64,000 nt of DNA from contig CM077116.1 of assembly GCA_039619475.1 (NCBI GenBank), positions 169,463,363 through 169,527,362 on the forward strand, written 5' to 3'. The position numbers were made by a program, and so were the translations under genes. The stretch comes from Icerya purchasi. Its lineage: Eukaryota > Arthropoda > Insecta > Hemiptera > Monophlebidae. The notes beneath the pieces are model-generated. The model did not search any database and was not told the DNA's origin. It saw nothing but the letters and a program-made list of their open reading frames with translations. Of the stretch, positions 22,591 to 32,929 are shown in pieces; position 1 is the first letter of the stretch, and each line of letters opens with the position of its first letter.

Positions 22591-22960
22591 TTAATATGCA
22601 TAGACCAGTTTAATTTTGAATATCTAGATGCCTACCTAAATATTTCACGTAATTTATATCGGGTACAATTTTTGAATTAATTACAATCAGACAGTAATGG
22701 ATTCTTTGATTCGTAAAATTAATGTGTACTGATTTTTCTTCATTAAGACTTATTTTCCGTTTTCTTGTCCACTTTTATATATTTTTGATGTGGGACTGTA
22801 CGTTCCTAGTTGATTCTTCTATATTATTTCCCATAGCCATCGCAGCCGTGTCACCTGCAAACATGACTGTCGTGACATGCTCGTTAAGTGGAATATCTGC
22901 GGTATATAATAAATATAAAATTGGTCCGAGACCGCTTTCTTGCGGTACATGGCAAATAAG

Positions 22961-23464
22961 GAAGAAAAAAAAAAAAGCAAAATAAAATTAAGAATTTTTT
23001 TCAATATATTCATTATTTACTTCAAAATCCGAAGAAAAGTGGTATGCGACAGATATGCCACGTTGCTGCGCAAGGGCTGTATTAATTATTTATGTAGTTT
23101 GTAAACGATCGAATGAAAGGTTACAGATATGTCACATTACCCTATAAAGTGTTAAAATTACCGAAGTTGTACTGATCTATTTTAATTGAAACGCTTGGTG
23201 GTCGGCAGTCTTACCGTTTTGATCATGGTTTAACGGGTTTCTAAATCCCCCTTCTCGGAACAAAAAAAAAAGAAAAATACAATGTTTGTGGTACCGGAAA
23301 CTATTAACCACGCCATTAATAAAAAAATCTTGAAATTATAAGCTTTTTCAAACTATAATAACGAAGAATAATCTACACCTATGATTGAGTCATCAATTTA
23401 AATCTGACTTCTATCTATTTTTCTTATTATATATATACACACATACACACCTATACATACACAG

Positions 23465-23505
<41 letters not shown>

Positions 23506-24043
23506 TATATATATAAAACCCAATAGTCAATTTCAGCCTGCTGCATCATTTTAAGTTAATAACCAAAAAATAATCATGCAAGTTTTTTTCTTTATATGTA
23601 TATTCATTTTTTAGTTCAGAATTTAAATTATTTCCGACACTTTTACAATAACTTATTGGTTTTCCGTTAATCGTATTAATTTTAAGCTAATTATTTTAAA
23701 GTGATATAAAAATACGTATTACCGGTACACTTGCAAAACCGTTTTGGATATCTTGAAATTTAAACTACTTTTCGGTACTATCCATTTTGCGGAAAAGTAT
23801 ATTATGTTAAAATTCACTATTTATCTTTCGCGAAAAGAAAACATTATTATCGTCTGCATGCTTACTTCTGTTTTATTGGACATCGGAAACGAAGGATGTT
23901 TTGTTTTTGATTTAATTTTTATTTGCCGAGACGATGGTTTCGAAAAGAACTTGGGATGCACCAAAGCGGGCAGCGACGAAAGACTTTCATCGGAAGAAAA
24001 GCCACTACTTGAAGAAGAAGGAGCAGAAGAACACGGTTCAATT
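22961..24043. other. intergenic with (CA/TA)n runs
   Basis: A compound microsatellite of CA and TA units occupies about 23,430-23,515. The plus-strand frame across 23,744-24,109 is not supported by any motif, and its end is antisense to a better candidate exon. Confidence 0.4.
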
Positions 24044-24265
24044 CTAGACCGTGAACAGCCGAGCTGTGCAATATTTATCCTCTTTTTCTGCCAGTTTACT
24101 CCATGTTAATGGCTCCGCCAATTCTTCGATTGGTTCAAATATAGTTAGCGAACAGTCGGTCGGTAAATGAAGTTGAAGAGGTATTATTGGCTGTTTTTTA
24201 ACCGCTTTCTTATTCAAAACATCCAGACAAACGTTCCGCAACTTCTCAACAGTACTGCGAAATAA
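24044..24265 (-). CDS. candidate terminal exon of an unidentified minus-strand gene
   Basis: TATGTTTTCAG (24,276-24,266) is a good 3' splice site. From 24,265 an open frame of 73 codons follows (LFRSTVEKLRNVCLDVLNKK to DKYCTARLFTV), ending at TAG (24,046-24,044). The codon pattern and lower A+T content look coding, unlike the flanks. The frame contains no known motif. It could be the last exon of the gene starting at 27,899, with the intervening exons not resolved, or belong to something else. Confidence 0.4.
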   Translation of the reverse strand, partial: LFRSTVEKLRNVCLDVLNKKAVKKQPIIPLQLHLPTDCSLTIFEPIEELAEPLTWSKLAEKEDKYCTARLFTV

Positions 24266-25442
24266 CTGAAAACATAAACTTACGATTACCAAGAATTTTA
24301 CGGATTTATCCTGGGGAAAGGTTACCCCGAATTATGTAGAATCCTGAACTCCTTGTCGCTTTTAGAGTAATTTAAGCCGAAGCAAAACAAGTTAAAAATT
24401 TTAAGAAGCACATTAATATCTGAAAAAAATGAAAAAGAAAAAGAAAAAGAAACTTTTTCAGCCGTTTTCACACTCTGAATATTTAACAATCACCTGTCCG
24501 CTCAATAATAAATTAATAAGAAAAACTTTCAGGACGCGCTCGTATCGCAAAATTTTTAAATAATCACAAATATTTGGCGAGAAGAATGAAATAAGCAGAG
24601 TACACGGATAAATTTAAAAAATGTTATACGGCATGTAAATTAAAATTATTACGTATAAATTTTTATTTAGTCAAGTATTAAAGCCGGTGGCATAATGGCA
24701 GTTTTTATTCACACTTGGTACGTTTGTAAAAATTATTCCATCTAACATCTTTGAATTTTCTGAACATTCGGGGTTTATGATACAATTTGTGTCATTTTTT
24801 ATACCTTTTAAACTAAGGAGTAGCGATAAAATTATTATTTGTTGATAATATAGAAAGAATGGTTTTCGGGTTATTAAAGTTATTCACACTTCTATTAAAC
24901 AATTTATATTTGCCTCTTAACATCTTTCGAAACACATTATACTGTCATGAGAGGAACGAATTAGGCAGAAAAGAACTCTATAAAAGAGCTACGGTGTTGC
25001 TTTAAAATTGAACTTAATTTAAATATATATATAAAAAAAAAACATTAACCGCGACAACAATGTCGACTATACATTTTCTTTTTTCTTTTTTAGTTTTGTT
25101 TTAAAGTAGCTCTGTACTTAATTGTACGTTTTTTCTGTTAAATTCGAGAGTTGTCTCTCTCTGTGAAATCTGTGCTTTGCAAAAAAAGAATAATTAAATT
25201 CGAATTGTTTTGACGTGGTTTTTACCAAAAATAGACGCGCGCGGATAGTATATTCGATCGTAAGACATTCGTTAATTACGTTAATCATGTTATGAGGAAG
25301 CGTATTTCTAAGTAGCGTATTCGGTCCGCGGAGGTTCAACAGGACGACAACAAAATCAGTAAAGTTCAATCATAATAATAAATTATTAAAATTACCGTAA
25401 TCGATTTTTGCAAATTTATCGGCGTCAGTAGGAAGAATTTTG
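24266..25442. other. probable intron, nothing firm
   Basis: AT-rich. A minus-strand open frame at 25,369-25,118 (DFVVVLLNLRGPNTLLRNTL) is followed by a GGTAAAA donor-like site near 25,227 but has no acceptor, so it is left unannotated. Confidence 0.35.
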
Positions 25443-25698
25443 TTATATCGTTATAATGCGACTCTGAAACGGATGGCAAGACCTCCTTGAAATTCTGTAA
25501 ACGGACGACAAGACGTCTTTGAAATTCTGTAAACGAATCGCACAGTCAACACCCATTCTAAAAATCTGAAGCGCGCGCCGATTAATAATTTTTCGCTCTT
25601 CCGGATCATTGACAAATTTTTTTAATAGTTTATATCCGAGAATGTATTTGACGTGCGAGTATTTGTCGAAAATGCGCAGCCTTTTAAACAAATAGTGC
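25443..25698 (-). CDS. candidate internal or terminal exon of an unidentified minus-strand gene
   Basis: TTATATATTGCAG (25,711-25,699) is a plausible acceptor. From 25,698 the frame stays open for about 84 codons (HYLFKRLRIFDKYSHVKYIL, GYKLLKKFVNDPEERKII, RMGVDCAIRLQNFKDVLSS), then a stop near 25,443. The C-terminal end overlaps a 32-bp tandem duplication (25,467-25,530) whose units each contain a GTTTACAG/GTTTCAG-like splice motif. No domain recognised. Direct joining to the exon at 27,899 does not keep the frame, so other exons must exist or the call is wrong. Confidence 0.35.
25467..25530. repeat. 32-bp tandem duplication
   Basis: Two adjacent units, AAACGGATGGCAAGACCTCC.. and AAACGGACGACAAGACGTCT.., both ending TTGAAATTCTGT. 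The unit length is not a multiple of three. Confidence 0.85.
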
Positions 25699-26559
25699 CT
25701 GCAATATATAAATTTCTGAACTATAAAATACGAAATCGATAGGAGCACGCAGAAAATAATTTCAATGACGTTTTTTTACTTTTACAATCGTCCAGAAATT
25801 AAAATTTTAAATCCGAGCTGTCTTATAATTGCCCCTATTGTTTTTTGTTTTTTCGAATTAGTTCCAGCTAATTTCTTTATACAAAAATAGACGTCTGATT
25901 GTAGTCTGTACTGAAATTACGCGAACGCTGCTTGAAATATGCTTAATTTGAGAAGGATTTGCGAATTTGTTTTAAAATTTGTGACAAATGTTTATTAGTA
26001 GGGAATGTTAAGAATTTCAAAAAAAAAAAAAAATAAATAAAAGAACGTTAAGATATTAATGCTTAGCTGGAAGAATACTTTGAGTTTTGATTGTAAAACA
26101 GGAACTAATGAAAAAAACAATAACAATTTTCTCCACTATTCAGAAAAACACTGAATCATGGCTATGTTTTTTGTTTTTAGGCTATTATTTTTGGTTTTAA
26201 TTTTTGAATTTTAGTTTTACGTCTAATGAAACACGGGTATGCACGAAATATTAAGAACAGGAACTAGTCAACTTTTAATACGACATACATTTAGCTAATA
26301 AGAAATTAATTTACAAAAAAAATATTAGTTTTTTCGATTTTTGTTCGTTTTGTTCTATCACTTATAATCTAATTAACTGGTGATTTTTTCATACTGTTTT
26401 GTTTTTTTTTTTAGCTTAGCCTTCGCCTTTCAGCCAGTTTTTCTTTAAATTAACCCTTTATTGGATATTTTATAAAACTTTCTTATTTATTATTTCTATA
26501 TTTCTATATTGTGGTATTTTATAAATTTATACATTTTGGGATAGGCCTAATTTTCTGAA

Positions 26560-26900
26560 AACGTTGAATACACCGTTCTAACCGCTGAGAAATCTACAAA
26601 GGTTATTACGTAGTTTTTTCAAATTGTTTGTTAATGCGCAAATATTGACTTGAGCTTGAAGATCTTTTTTTTCCGCTTGACCTACATTTCCTAAACCACA
26701 CTGATATTCGCCACTTTGCGAATCCTACTGTTCCTCTGCTTCAGTTTGTAATGTCTTAAAGAATATTTTGTATGTAACCGATAAGAGGGAAATTCCTTTA
26801 TAATCGTTCACATTCGTCTGTATTCCTTTCTTATGTAATGAATGAATCTGGTACTGTTGTCCAATCCTAGAGAATTATCTCGGCTTTTTTTTAACAGACC
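26560..26900 (-). pseudogene. RTE-like LINE reverse transcriptase fragment
   Basis: The minus strand reads KKGIQTNVNDYKGISLLSVT, YKIFFKTLQTEAEEQ and GEYQCGLGNVGQA with frame breaks. This is the 'NYRGISLL..YKI..K.L..R' and 'EYQ.GFR' part of a LINE reverse transcriptase. It probably lies in an intron of the minus-strand gene. RTE-like C-terminal pieces at 44.3 and 61.3-61.9 kb could be the same family. Confidence 0.7.
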
Positions 26901-27670
26901 GAGAACTGCCGGTACGTATGCCGATTAAGTTGTTTTTTGATAACAGTATTTTTTTTTCTTTAACTTCTGAGTATGCGTTTCTTTCTTCATTTTATTATTT
27001 TTATTATTCCTGTTGATTTAAAATTGCACAAGTACATAACTATTCTTTTTAACTTTTCTAATAATTCTCTCGAATACGTACTTGGGATGGCAAATAATGT
27101 TTTATTTAATCAACTTTACCATAAAATCAATATTATTTATGGGAGGTTAATTTTTCTCCCATTTTCAACGTATTCTTCTATTATTTTTACGCCGCATTTT
27201 ATCATTTTATTGTGTTACATTCTTGTGTCACCGAAAACGATTCTAAATAAAGTGAATCCACTACATATTTAGATTTTGCATACATTTTCGCATGCTTCTA
27301 AGTGCTGTTTTGATTCAGTCTACGAGTGAGATTTAAAATAAAATCGTTTCCAAAAAATTGAAGTTAGAAACTTTCTCATTTCTCCGGTAATTGCAAAATA
27401 GGAGACATGAAGGGTTTGAAAAATGAGTGAAAATGATATCTGCTTTCTACTCAATTTCTGTTAAAATTATTGGCATTAAAAATTGAAAAAAAATAAATAA
27501 ATAAAGAACTTTAGCATAACTATCGAAATAATAAGTATTACTTTTTATCGGTATCTGAAATTTTTTTCTGAATTAAAATCGACAGTTACAATTTTATACG
27601 TTTGGAAATATCGCATACACTACGAATATAAGAGAGCATTTTACATGTAATTCACAACAAATATACTAAC
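26901..27670. other. probable intron, nothing recognised
   Basis: AT-rich. A 99-codon plus-strand frame at 26,973-27,272 is hydrophobic only because of T-richness and shows no motif. Confidence 0.4.
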
Positions 27671-27899
27671 CATCAAATTGGGCTTTACTGTCTCTAAAGT
27701 TCTTTATAAAATCACCAATTAAAAAATCATTAACTAACGATTTATATTCAACATCGTAAAATAAAATTGGGAATTCCGCTGGCCCATACACGGAAGTCTT
27801 CTGTCTATTTTGAGAGGAATTTTCCAATTTATTATTCTGAGCCAAATCTTTAATATTTGGTTCATTCGTAATTAAACAAACATTTTCACCATCAGCCAT
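27671..27899 (-). CDS. probable first coding exon of an unidentified minus-strand gene
   Basis: The ATG at 27,899 opens a frame of 76 codons (MADGENVCLITNEPNIKDLA, then VYGPAEFPILFYDVEYKSL and DFLIGDFIKNFRDSKAQFD). The frame runs into a good donor, GATG|GTTAGTA, at 27,670, leaving phase 1; unspliced reading hits a stop at once. The start is 1,037 bp from the divergent Mxd/Mnt-like start codon, suggesting a shared promoter region. A stop lies just upstream in frame, supporting this ATG as the start. No domain recognised, and no signal peptide. Downstream exons are uncertain. Confidence 0.55.
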
Positions 27900-28936
27900 T
27901 ATCTAAACATGATCATTTACAGCATTCATTGAAATGAAATGTATAAAGAACAACAAAACAAGATAGATTATGTTACTTGCTTATATATAATAACTTTGTT
28001 ATAAACTTTAATATAAAACTACCCCCTCTATATTCAAACTTCAATCGCAGAAAGGCCTACTTTACACAGCGCTAGCTTGCGGTAATTACACAGGTATTAG
28101 TGATATGAAAAGTTTAACTATTTACACTAGGAAAGTGGAGAATAAAAAGGTTGTCTGTTTATTATAAATGATTATTCCATTAAATATTGTACACTTCATA
28201 TGTGAGAACTTAAAATACAATCAGATTTATAAAAACATCTGTGCACAGGCCACAGAAGTTACTTTAAAGAATTGTTAACTATACGAATGATGCCGTTGAA
28301 AATGTTTTAATAATAAACTATTAAGTAGAAATGTAATGAACAGCATAATTTTAAAAACGGTGAAATATTAAACGGTTGTTTTGTTAATTTTAATGTTAGA
28401 AAAAGATTTTCGTTTTTTTTTGTTTCAGCGTATTTATATGAAAACAATACCCGTTTAAATTTAATAATTAAATTTATTTTTAGCATCGCAAATCAAACTG
28501 TCAATAAGTGAATTTTAAAGTATTCAAATATTCTACAAAATTACGTATAATTTTTATACATTCGTTTCAGTTTACATTCTTTTTGCGTTTCGGTATAGTT
28601 TGATCTATGGTTACGATAATCAGCTGTTTATCTCACGTGATTATTTGAATATCACATGTTTCCGTTGATGTTACTTGTTGAAGTGTTATTGACAGTATTA
28701 TTTTTTTCATTGTAGTTTTCTGTTTTCTTTAGGGGTTTGAATATTGTATCACTCTGTTTATCACTGTGTAGCGTATGGGATCTTTTAATTATTTTTGTGC
28801 TTGATATTATTTAAAGTTTAGCATATTCTATGCTTTTTTATGTTTTTTAATGTAAAATTCGTCGTACAGTTTTTTTATAGTTTTCTTTATTTTTCTTATC
28901 GTAAATCATCGAAGCGTAAAATAATTTGCTAACAAC
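27900..28936. promoter_or_regulatory. shared upstream region of two divergent genes, with E-boxes
   Basis: Lies between two opposed start codons. At 28,621-28,658 three E-boxes sit within 38 bp: CAGCTG (28,621), CACGTG inside TCACGTGA (28,634-28,639) and CACATG (28,653). CACGTG is the recognition site of MAX heterodimers, so feedback control of the Mxd/Mnt-like gene is possible (inference). No core promoter element could be fixed. Confidence 0.45.
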
Positions 28937-28994
28937 ATGAACAACTCGAATATTTCAACATTATTGGAAGCGGCGGCTTTTCTAGATCAACGAG
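28937..28994 (+). CDS. Mxd/Mnt-like bHLH-LZ repressor, exon 1 (Sin3-interaction helix)
   Basis: ATG at 28,937. Residues 1-19, MNNSNISTLLEAAAFLDQR, match the amphipathic SID helix at the start of MXD1-4 and MNT ('I-x-x-L-L-E-A-A-x-x-L-E'), which recruits the SIN3-HDAC corepressor. The exon ends CGAG|GTAAAT, phase 1. In this family the protein dimerises with MAX in the nucleus and opposes MYC at E-boxes. The SID spacing looks slightly closer to MNT, while the basic region (exon 3) looks closer to MXD or MAX, so I leave the subfamily open. Confidence 0.8.
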
Positions 28995-29129
28995 GTAAAT
29001 ACAGTTCGTACTTTTTTATTTTACCGTTTTTATTAATATTTGAAGCTTATTCTTTTTTGGTTGCAATAATTTGCTTTATTAAAAATCAGTTTCTACATTC
29101 GCGGTTGTGTGATAAAATTGTTTTAACAG

Positions 29130-29262
29130 ATGTTTATGAATGTATTGAAGATTTCACCGAAGATGAACTCTCGGATAGCCAAACAACATTATCTATTTTG
29201 GAAAATTTGTCTGAAAAAAAGTCGGTGCACGAAATGATGGCTTTTTCGAGTACACGGAAAAG
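29130..29262 (+). CDS. Mxd/Mnt-like repressor, exon 2 (acidic linker)
   Basis: The acceptor TTGTTTTAACAG (to 29,129) joins exon 1 in phase to give ...LDQR-D-VYECIEDFTEDELSDS..., residues ~20-63. The linker is acidic at first, then Ser and Lys rich, ending SSTRK at the donor AAAAG|GTAAAT (phase 2). No known domain; a linker of this kind separates SID and basic region in the family. The preceding 135-nt intron has no stop and is a multiple of three, so a retained-intron form would stay in frame. Confidence 0.75.
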
Positions 29263-29891
29263 GTAAATTCCTTTTTGATATGTACGCATAAAACGTAAGA
29301 AATGTTAACTTATAATTAAACTTAAATCGTTGTAAAATAAATATTATTTCTTAATTTTCGTAAAATTTTAAATTATATATTGGTAACTTTAGTAGAATAA
29401 AATTTACCTTTAAAATTCCGTAGTTGCTTTTTTTTTTTTTTTAATATAATTTTTTGTTTTCTCAGCTTTACCGGTATACATAATTTGACTATATTTTTTC
29501 GTTCCCTTCATTTAAGACTGTCAAGTAAACTGTAGTGTTCTTCATACGTTGTAGGTTATGAAGCATTAATAGCATTGCAAATTTGTTTGCTAATTTAATC
29601 TATTGTTTTGTTCACTCATTTTTATTTTACTCGTTCACTAAATTGAACATAAAATCGTTCTTCTTAGGATCATGGATATTTAATAATTTACTTAAAAAAA
29701 AATTCACGCTCAAAAACATAGTTTGCCACTTTTTTCAATAACAAAGTTAGACTCTATTAAGTACTTTATAGTTTTCCTATGAAATTAGCTTGAACCGTTA
29801 TTTTTTTATATTGTTCACGGGTTTTACTTAAATTTCTGCACTATAATATTACATAATTTGAATGAAAATTTTATTGATATTGCGATATTAG
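29263..29891 (+). other. start of intron 2 of the Mxd/Mnt-like gene
   Basis: AT-rich intronic sequence with no supported feature. Confidence 0.5.
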
Positions 29892-30118
29892 TTAAATATT
29901 GCTACTAACAAAATTAATAACAGGAATTTCGCTATACCTAAAATAACTCTGTGACGTCTGCACTTTAATTATATCATCTCGAGATAGAATGTTAATGGGT
30001 GCTGGGGCATCAGGTGCTTCAGATAGGTTTTTAATGAGATTCTTTTCGTCAACATTTATATTACCGTTCATAATTATTTGCATATCCAAGTTTTTCTTTA
30101 TTTCTCGTAAACTTGGAT
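29892..30118 (-). CDS. candidate antisense exon inside Mxd/Mnt-like intron 2
   Basis: On the minus strand a 75-codon frame (NPSLREIKKNLDMQIIMNGN, then SEAPDAPAPINILSRDDIIK, ending INFVSSNI) has coding-like composition. A donor-like site, TTTTAG|GTATAG, lies near 29,942 (minus reading). Upstream there is only a weak AAG acceptor without a polypyrimidine tract. No family recognised. It may be an exon of a gene overlapping the Mxd/Mnt-like gene on the other strand, or a chance frame. Confidence 0.25.
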
Positions 30119-30120
30119 TC

Positions 30121-30346
30121 TTAGTTTATTTCGTTTTTTTCTTTTTTCCTATTAAAAAATAAAAGATTACATCTGAATTGACAATAAAGAGGCGAATTCC
30201 AGATTATAAATATTAAAAGTTTCAAACTGCTGAGTGTATAAGAACTGGAACTGGCAGACTTCGAATAACAACATTCATCGATGACTAACGAATAGTCTTC
30301 AAATGTAACTGGCGTCTCAATAATATAGCTGAGCAATTTGAGTACT
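30121..30346 (-). CDS. second candidate antisense exon inside Mxd/Mnt-like intron 2
   Basis: The minus-strand frame reads VLKLLSYIIETPVTFEDYSL and VIDECCYSKSASSSSYTLSS. It is preceded by CTGCATTCTATAG, a possible acceptor ending near 30,347. The frame is open to about 30,121, but the last third is T-rich. No domain recognised, and no clean donor joins it to the candidate at 30,118. Weak call. Confidence 0.22.
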
Positions 30347-31970
30347 ATAGAATGCAGACATATAGAAGCCGGTTTTTAGAATGTGTTGCTGCAAGGAAGA
30401 GAACCGTTTTTGTGACACTAATAAAAAAGTTAGAAAATCTGAATGAGTATTAAAAAATATGTCTTAAGATTAAATTTAAACTTTTCTGTCATTAGCTACC
30501 TCGATGCCCTGTGGAAGTTTTGACATCTCTTCTTCAAATGTTACAAATAACACGCCACGAAAATAAGATATTTTTTTCAGCAGCTTTGAAATTTCATTTT
30601 GTTTCTTTTATTATTCATTTTTGTGTGAAAATTTATTTTATGAAATTAAAAAAGTAATAGAGCCATGACCAGCACCGTTGCCTATCAGGCATTTCGTAGA
30701 GGGCTTCAGTTCTAAAGTAGATTGTGAATTTTTAAATATTTTTGTAGAGGCCCTGTTCTGATATGAGTACTTCTTGAAGCGTGTATTAATCAAAATTTTC
30801 CGTGTTAATGGTTAGTCCACTAAAGTTTCATCATAACTATCTACAGCATATATTTGTGCTAAACCAATATGCAGTCTGTGTACAGTATATGTGATTCAGG
30901 GTACGCTTTGAAGTAAAAGCTTTTTTTTTTATTGAGATACGTGTTTATTTGAGAAGCTTGTATCTGCACTGACTGAATGCGTTTAGTGTACATAGAAATT
31001 TGTCATTGTTGCACGGCTTATAAGACTATTGTTATTTTTTGAAATTATTTTTATTTTGTCGTCGGCGAGAATCGAACACAATATTCGAGCTTTCTCTATG
31101 ATACGATAGAAATTGTAAAAATATAAAGATATAGTTTTTAGCGTAAACTTGCAAGTATAAAGAAACGACATACTTTAATTACGTTCAGTTTTGAAAATAT
31201 ATTAGATATTTTTACTACAAATTCCGTATACATCATTAATTTTATCGCTTGAAAAGTTACGCATTTCGTCATTGAAGATTTTCTCGAGAAGTAAAAAAGG
31301 TTACAGTGAATGTATTTAGGAAGTATTGCGCAGGAAAAAAAAAGGTTAATAGAGATTTCTATCAAACCTAAAAAACAAAAAGTGTATATTGAGATATTGT
31401 AAATATTGTGTAAATTTTGTGTGGCTGGGGTCATTTCGTAATGTGGCAAAAAAAAAAAAACGTCACTGTAAAGTGTTACCCTGAGTTTTCCCCCAATCTC
31501 CACAAAAACACCAATTTAATTCATTTAAATCGCGTCTAGTAATTATGTTTACTAAAATAAAATGCAACTATATATTTCGGTGTGTTATCAACGTTTCTCC
31601 TATGAGATTGACTTGAGTGTATAAATCGGAATGGCATATCCATGCCACAATATACTTCTATACAGAATATACCCGGGGTGCTCGTTAATTTTTTTTATTT
31701 TCATTGAGAAATAGTATACGAACGAAGATTGTAATGATAAACTTTTTAATAAAAATTATCTCTAGATCACTGAGAAATAAAAATGACTTGTCTACAGGCA
31801 TATTATCAGGTTTAATTTTCATTTAACTTTAACAAAAGTTATCGTGCTGATTTTTTTGGTTTTTTAATAATTTTTACGTTAAACTTTTAACCCTGTCATT
31901 GCGCCGTATTGTTCTGTCATGTATTATAGAGAAAAGTACTTTTATATACGCTTGATTTATTTGTTTTCAG
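30347..31970 (+). other. remainder of intron 2 of the Mxd/Mnt-like gene
   Basis: AT-rich. It ends with the acceptor TTATTTGTTTTCAG at 31,957-31,970. Small frames on the minus strand (31,503-31,138) have no motif. Confidence 0.45.
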
Positions 31971-32000
31971 GATGCATCACAATGAACTGGAACGAAAACG
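31971..32000 (+). CDS. Mxd/Mnt-like repressor, exon 3 (start of bHLH basic region)
   Basis: A 30-nt exon between TTTGTTTTCAG and GTAAATTATA. Joined in phase to exon 2 it gives TRKR-MHHNELERK-R (residues ~62-74), the basic region of MAX/MXD-type bHLH proteins: HNxLERxR, with the His and Glu that read the CACGTG half sites. It ends in phase 2 within an Arg codon. The next exon should start with the rest of the basic region and helix 1. I found no such exon to the end of the window, so intron 3 may exceed 32 kb. Confidence 0.78.
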
Positions 32001-32929
32001 GTAAATTATAATTCTAATAATCGCCTGTTTAAGTGCGTATACCGTTCTTTTTTGTTCTTATTGCGTTGCTTTTCTAGCTGTAATATTTAATCGTAAAAAT
32101 TAAACATACTGCGATTGCGTAATTATCATCTTAGTAGGCGATTTCTTCTCTCGATCCTTTTATGTATAATTTAGAGTGAATCCGACGAAATTGTTATTAT
32201 ACGCCCCCCTCCCGTGTGTTACTCTTTTATAAAACTGGAAATTTAAATAGCGTAGAATAAATTGAGACAATTTTTGGAAGTTCAGTAAAAGAAGATGAAA
32301 AAAGGTGGTGCCGAAAAAAAAGGTTTTGCGAGGTTGAGGTTTATGCGTGAAGGATCCCGATAGGTAGCGAAATTGAGTGATTTTTAGTTTATAGAGTAGA
32401 TAGGAAAGATTCTGATGATATTCCACTTTCATTCGCAATATATTAAAATTTTTATAATCTCAAAGTTTCGTTGAGGTTTGACAAACAGCTTTACGGCTAA
32501 AATGATTGACGTATGTTTTTTAAAGGTTTTTCCTGATAAATGCACTAGTTTGTTTTTCTTGTGTTGCTAAAATAAGGATACCCGTTTTTCCGTTGCTATA
32601 ACTTATACTAATTTTTTCTGTTCCAGATCTTTTAATAATATTGCTCGTGTTAGTTGGCTTTTCTTTAATAAATGTTTATTTGCCTTCTTTTCAATCCATC
32701 AAATCCTCTGAACATTCTATAACACTTTATTCAAATATTTAAAATATTAAATGATTAATTATTTAAAATTTTCGTCATAAGTATATGCTATATACCAAAT
32801 TCATTGCCTACTCTGTTGCCATAAGGTAGCCTAATTCGTAGTGTTGGAAAAATTTACTGTCCGATTGATATTATTCTTGAGAAAGGTCACAGTTTGACGG
32901 AAATGGAATTTTCCGAGTCAGCGAGAGGA
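32001..32929 (+). other. probable intron 3 of the Mxd/Mnt-like gene, first part
   Basis: AT-rich sequence without an exon I can support. Confidence 0.4.

Larger units (their letters stand above)
21387..22960 (-). pseudogene. jockey-clade LINE reverse transcriptase fragment, split by an insertion
   Basis: The minus strand at 22,950-22,600 reads VPQESGLGPILYLLYTADIP, then MFAGDTAAMAMG (the FADD box with a changed residue) and NYVKYLGRHLD. After the inserted element, 21,784-21,387 continues with KMLQMKWFIGGQS, FQNKVLRIITNV, NDDIHRDLHVLEV and RCLKRTKPLVN, the C-terminal hallmarks of jockey elements. An in-frame TAG replaces the usual Trp in 'P-x-W-x-Y' (LKPT*SYSCQLW). The N-terminal RT and endonuclease are missing. 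Confidence 0.85.

Noticed and set aside
23744..24109. 121-codon plus-strand frame with EEKPLLEEEGAEE
   Set aside because: No splice or start context. The acidic part is a GAA-rich stretch and the end is antisense to the candidate exon at 24,044-24,265.
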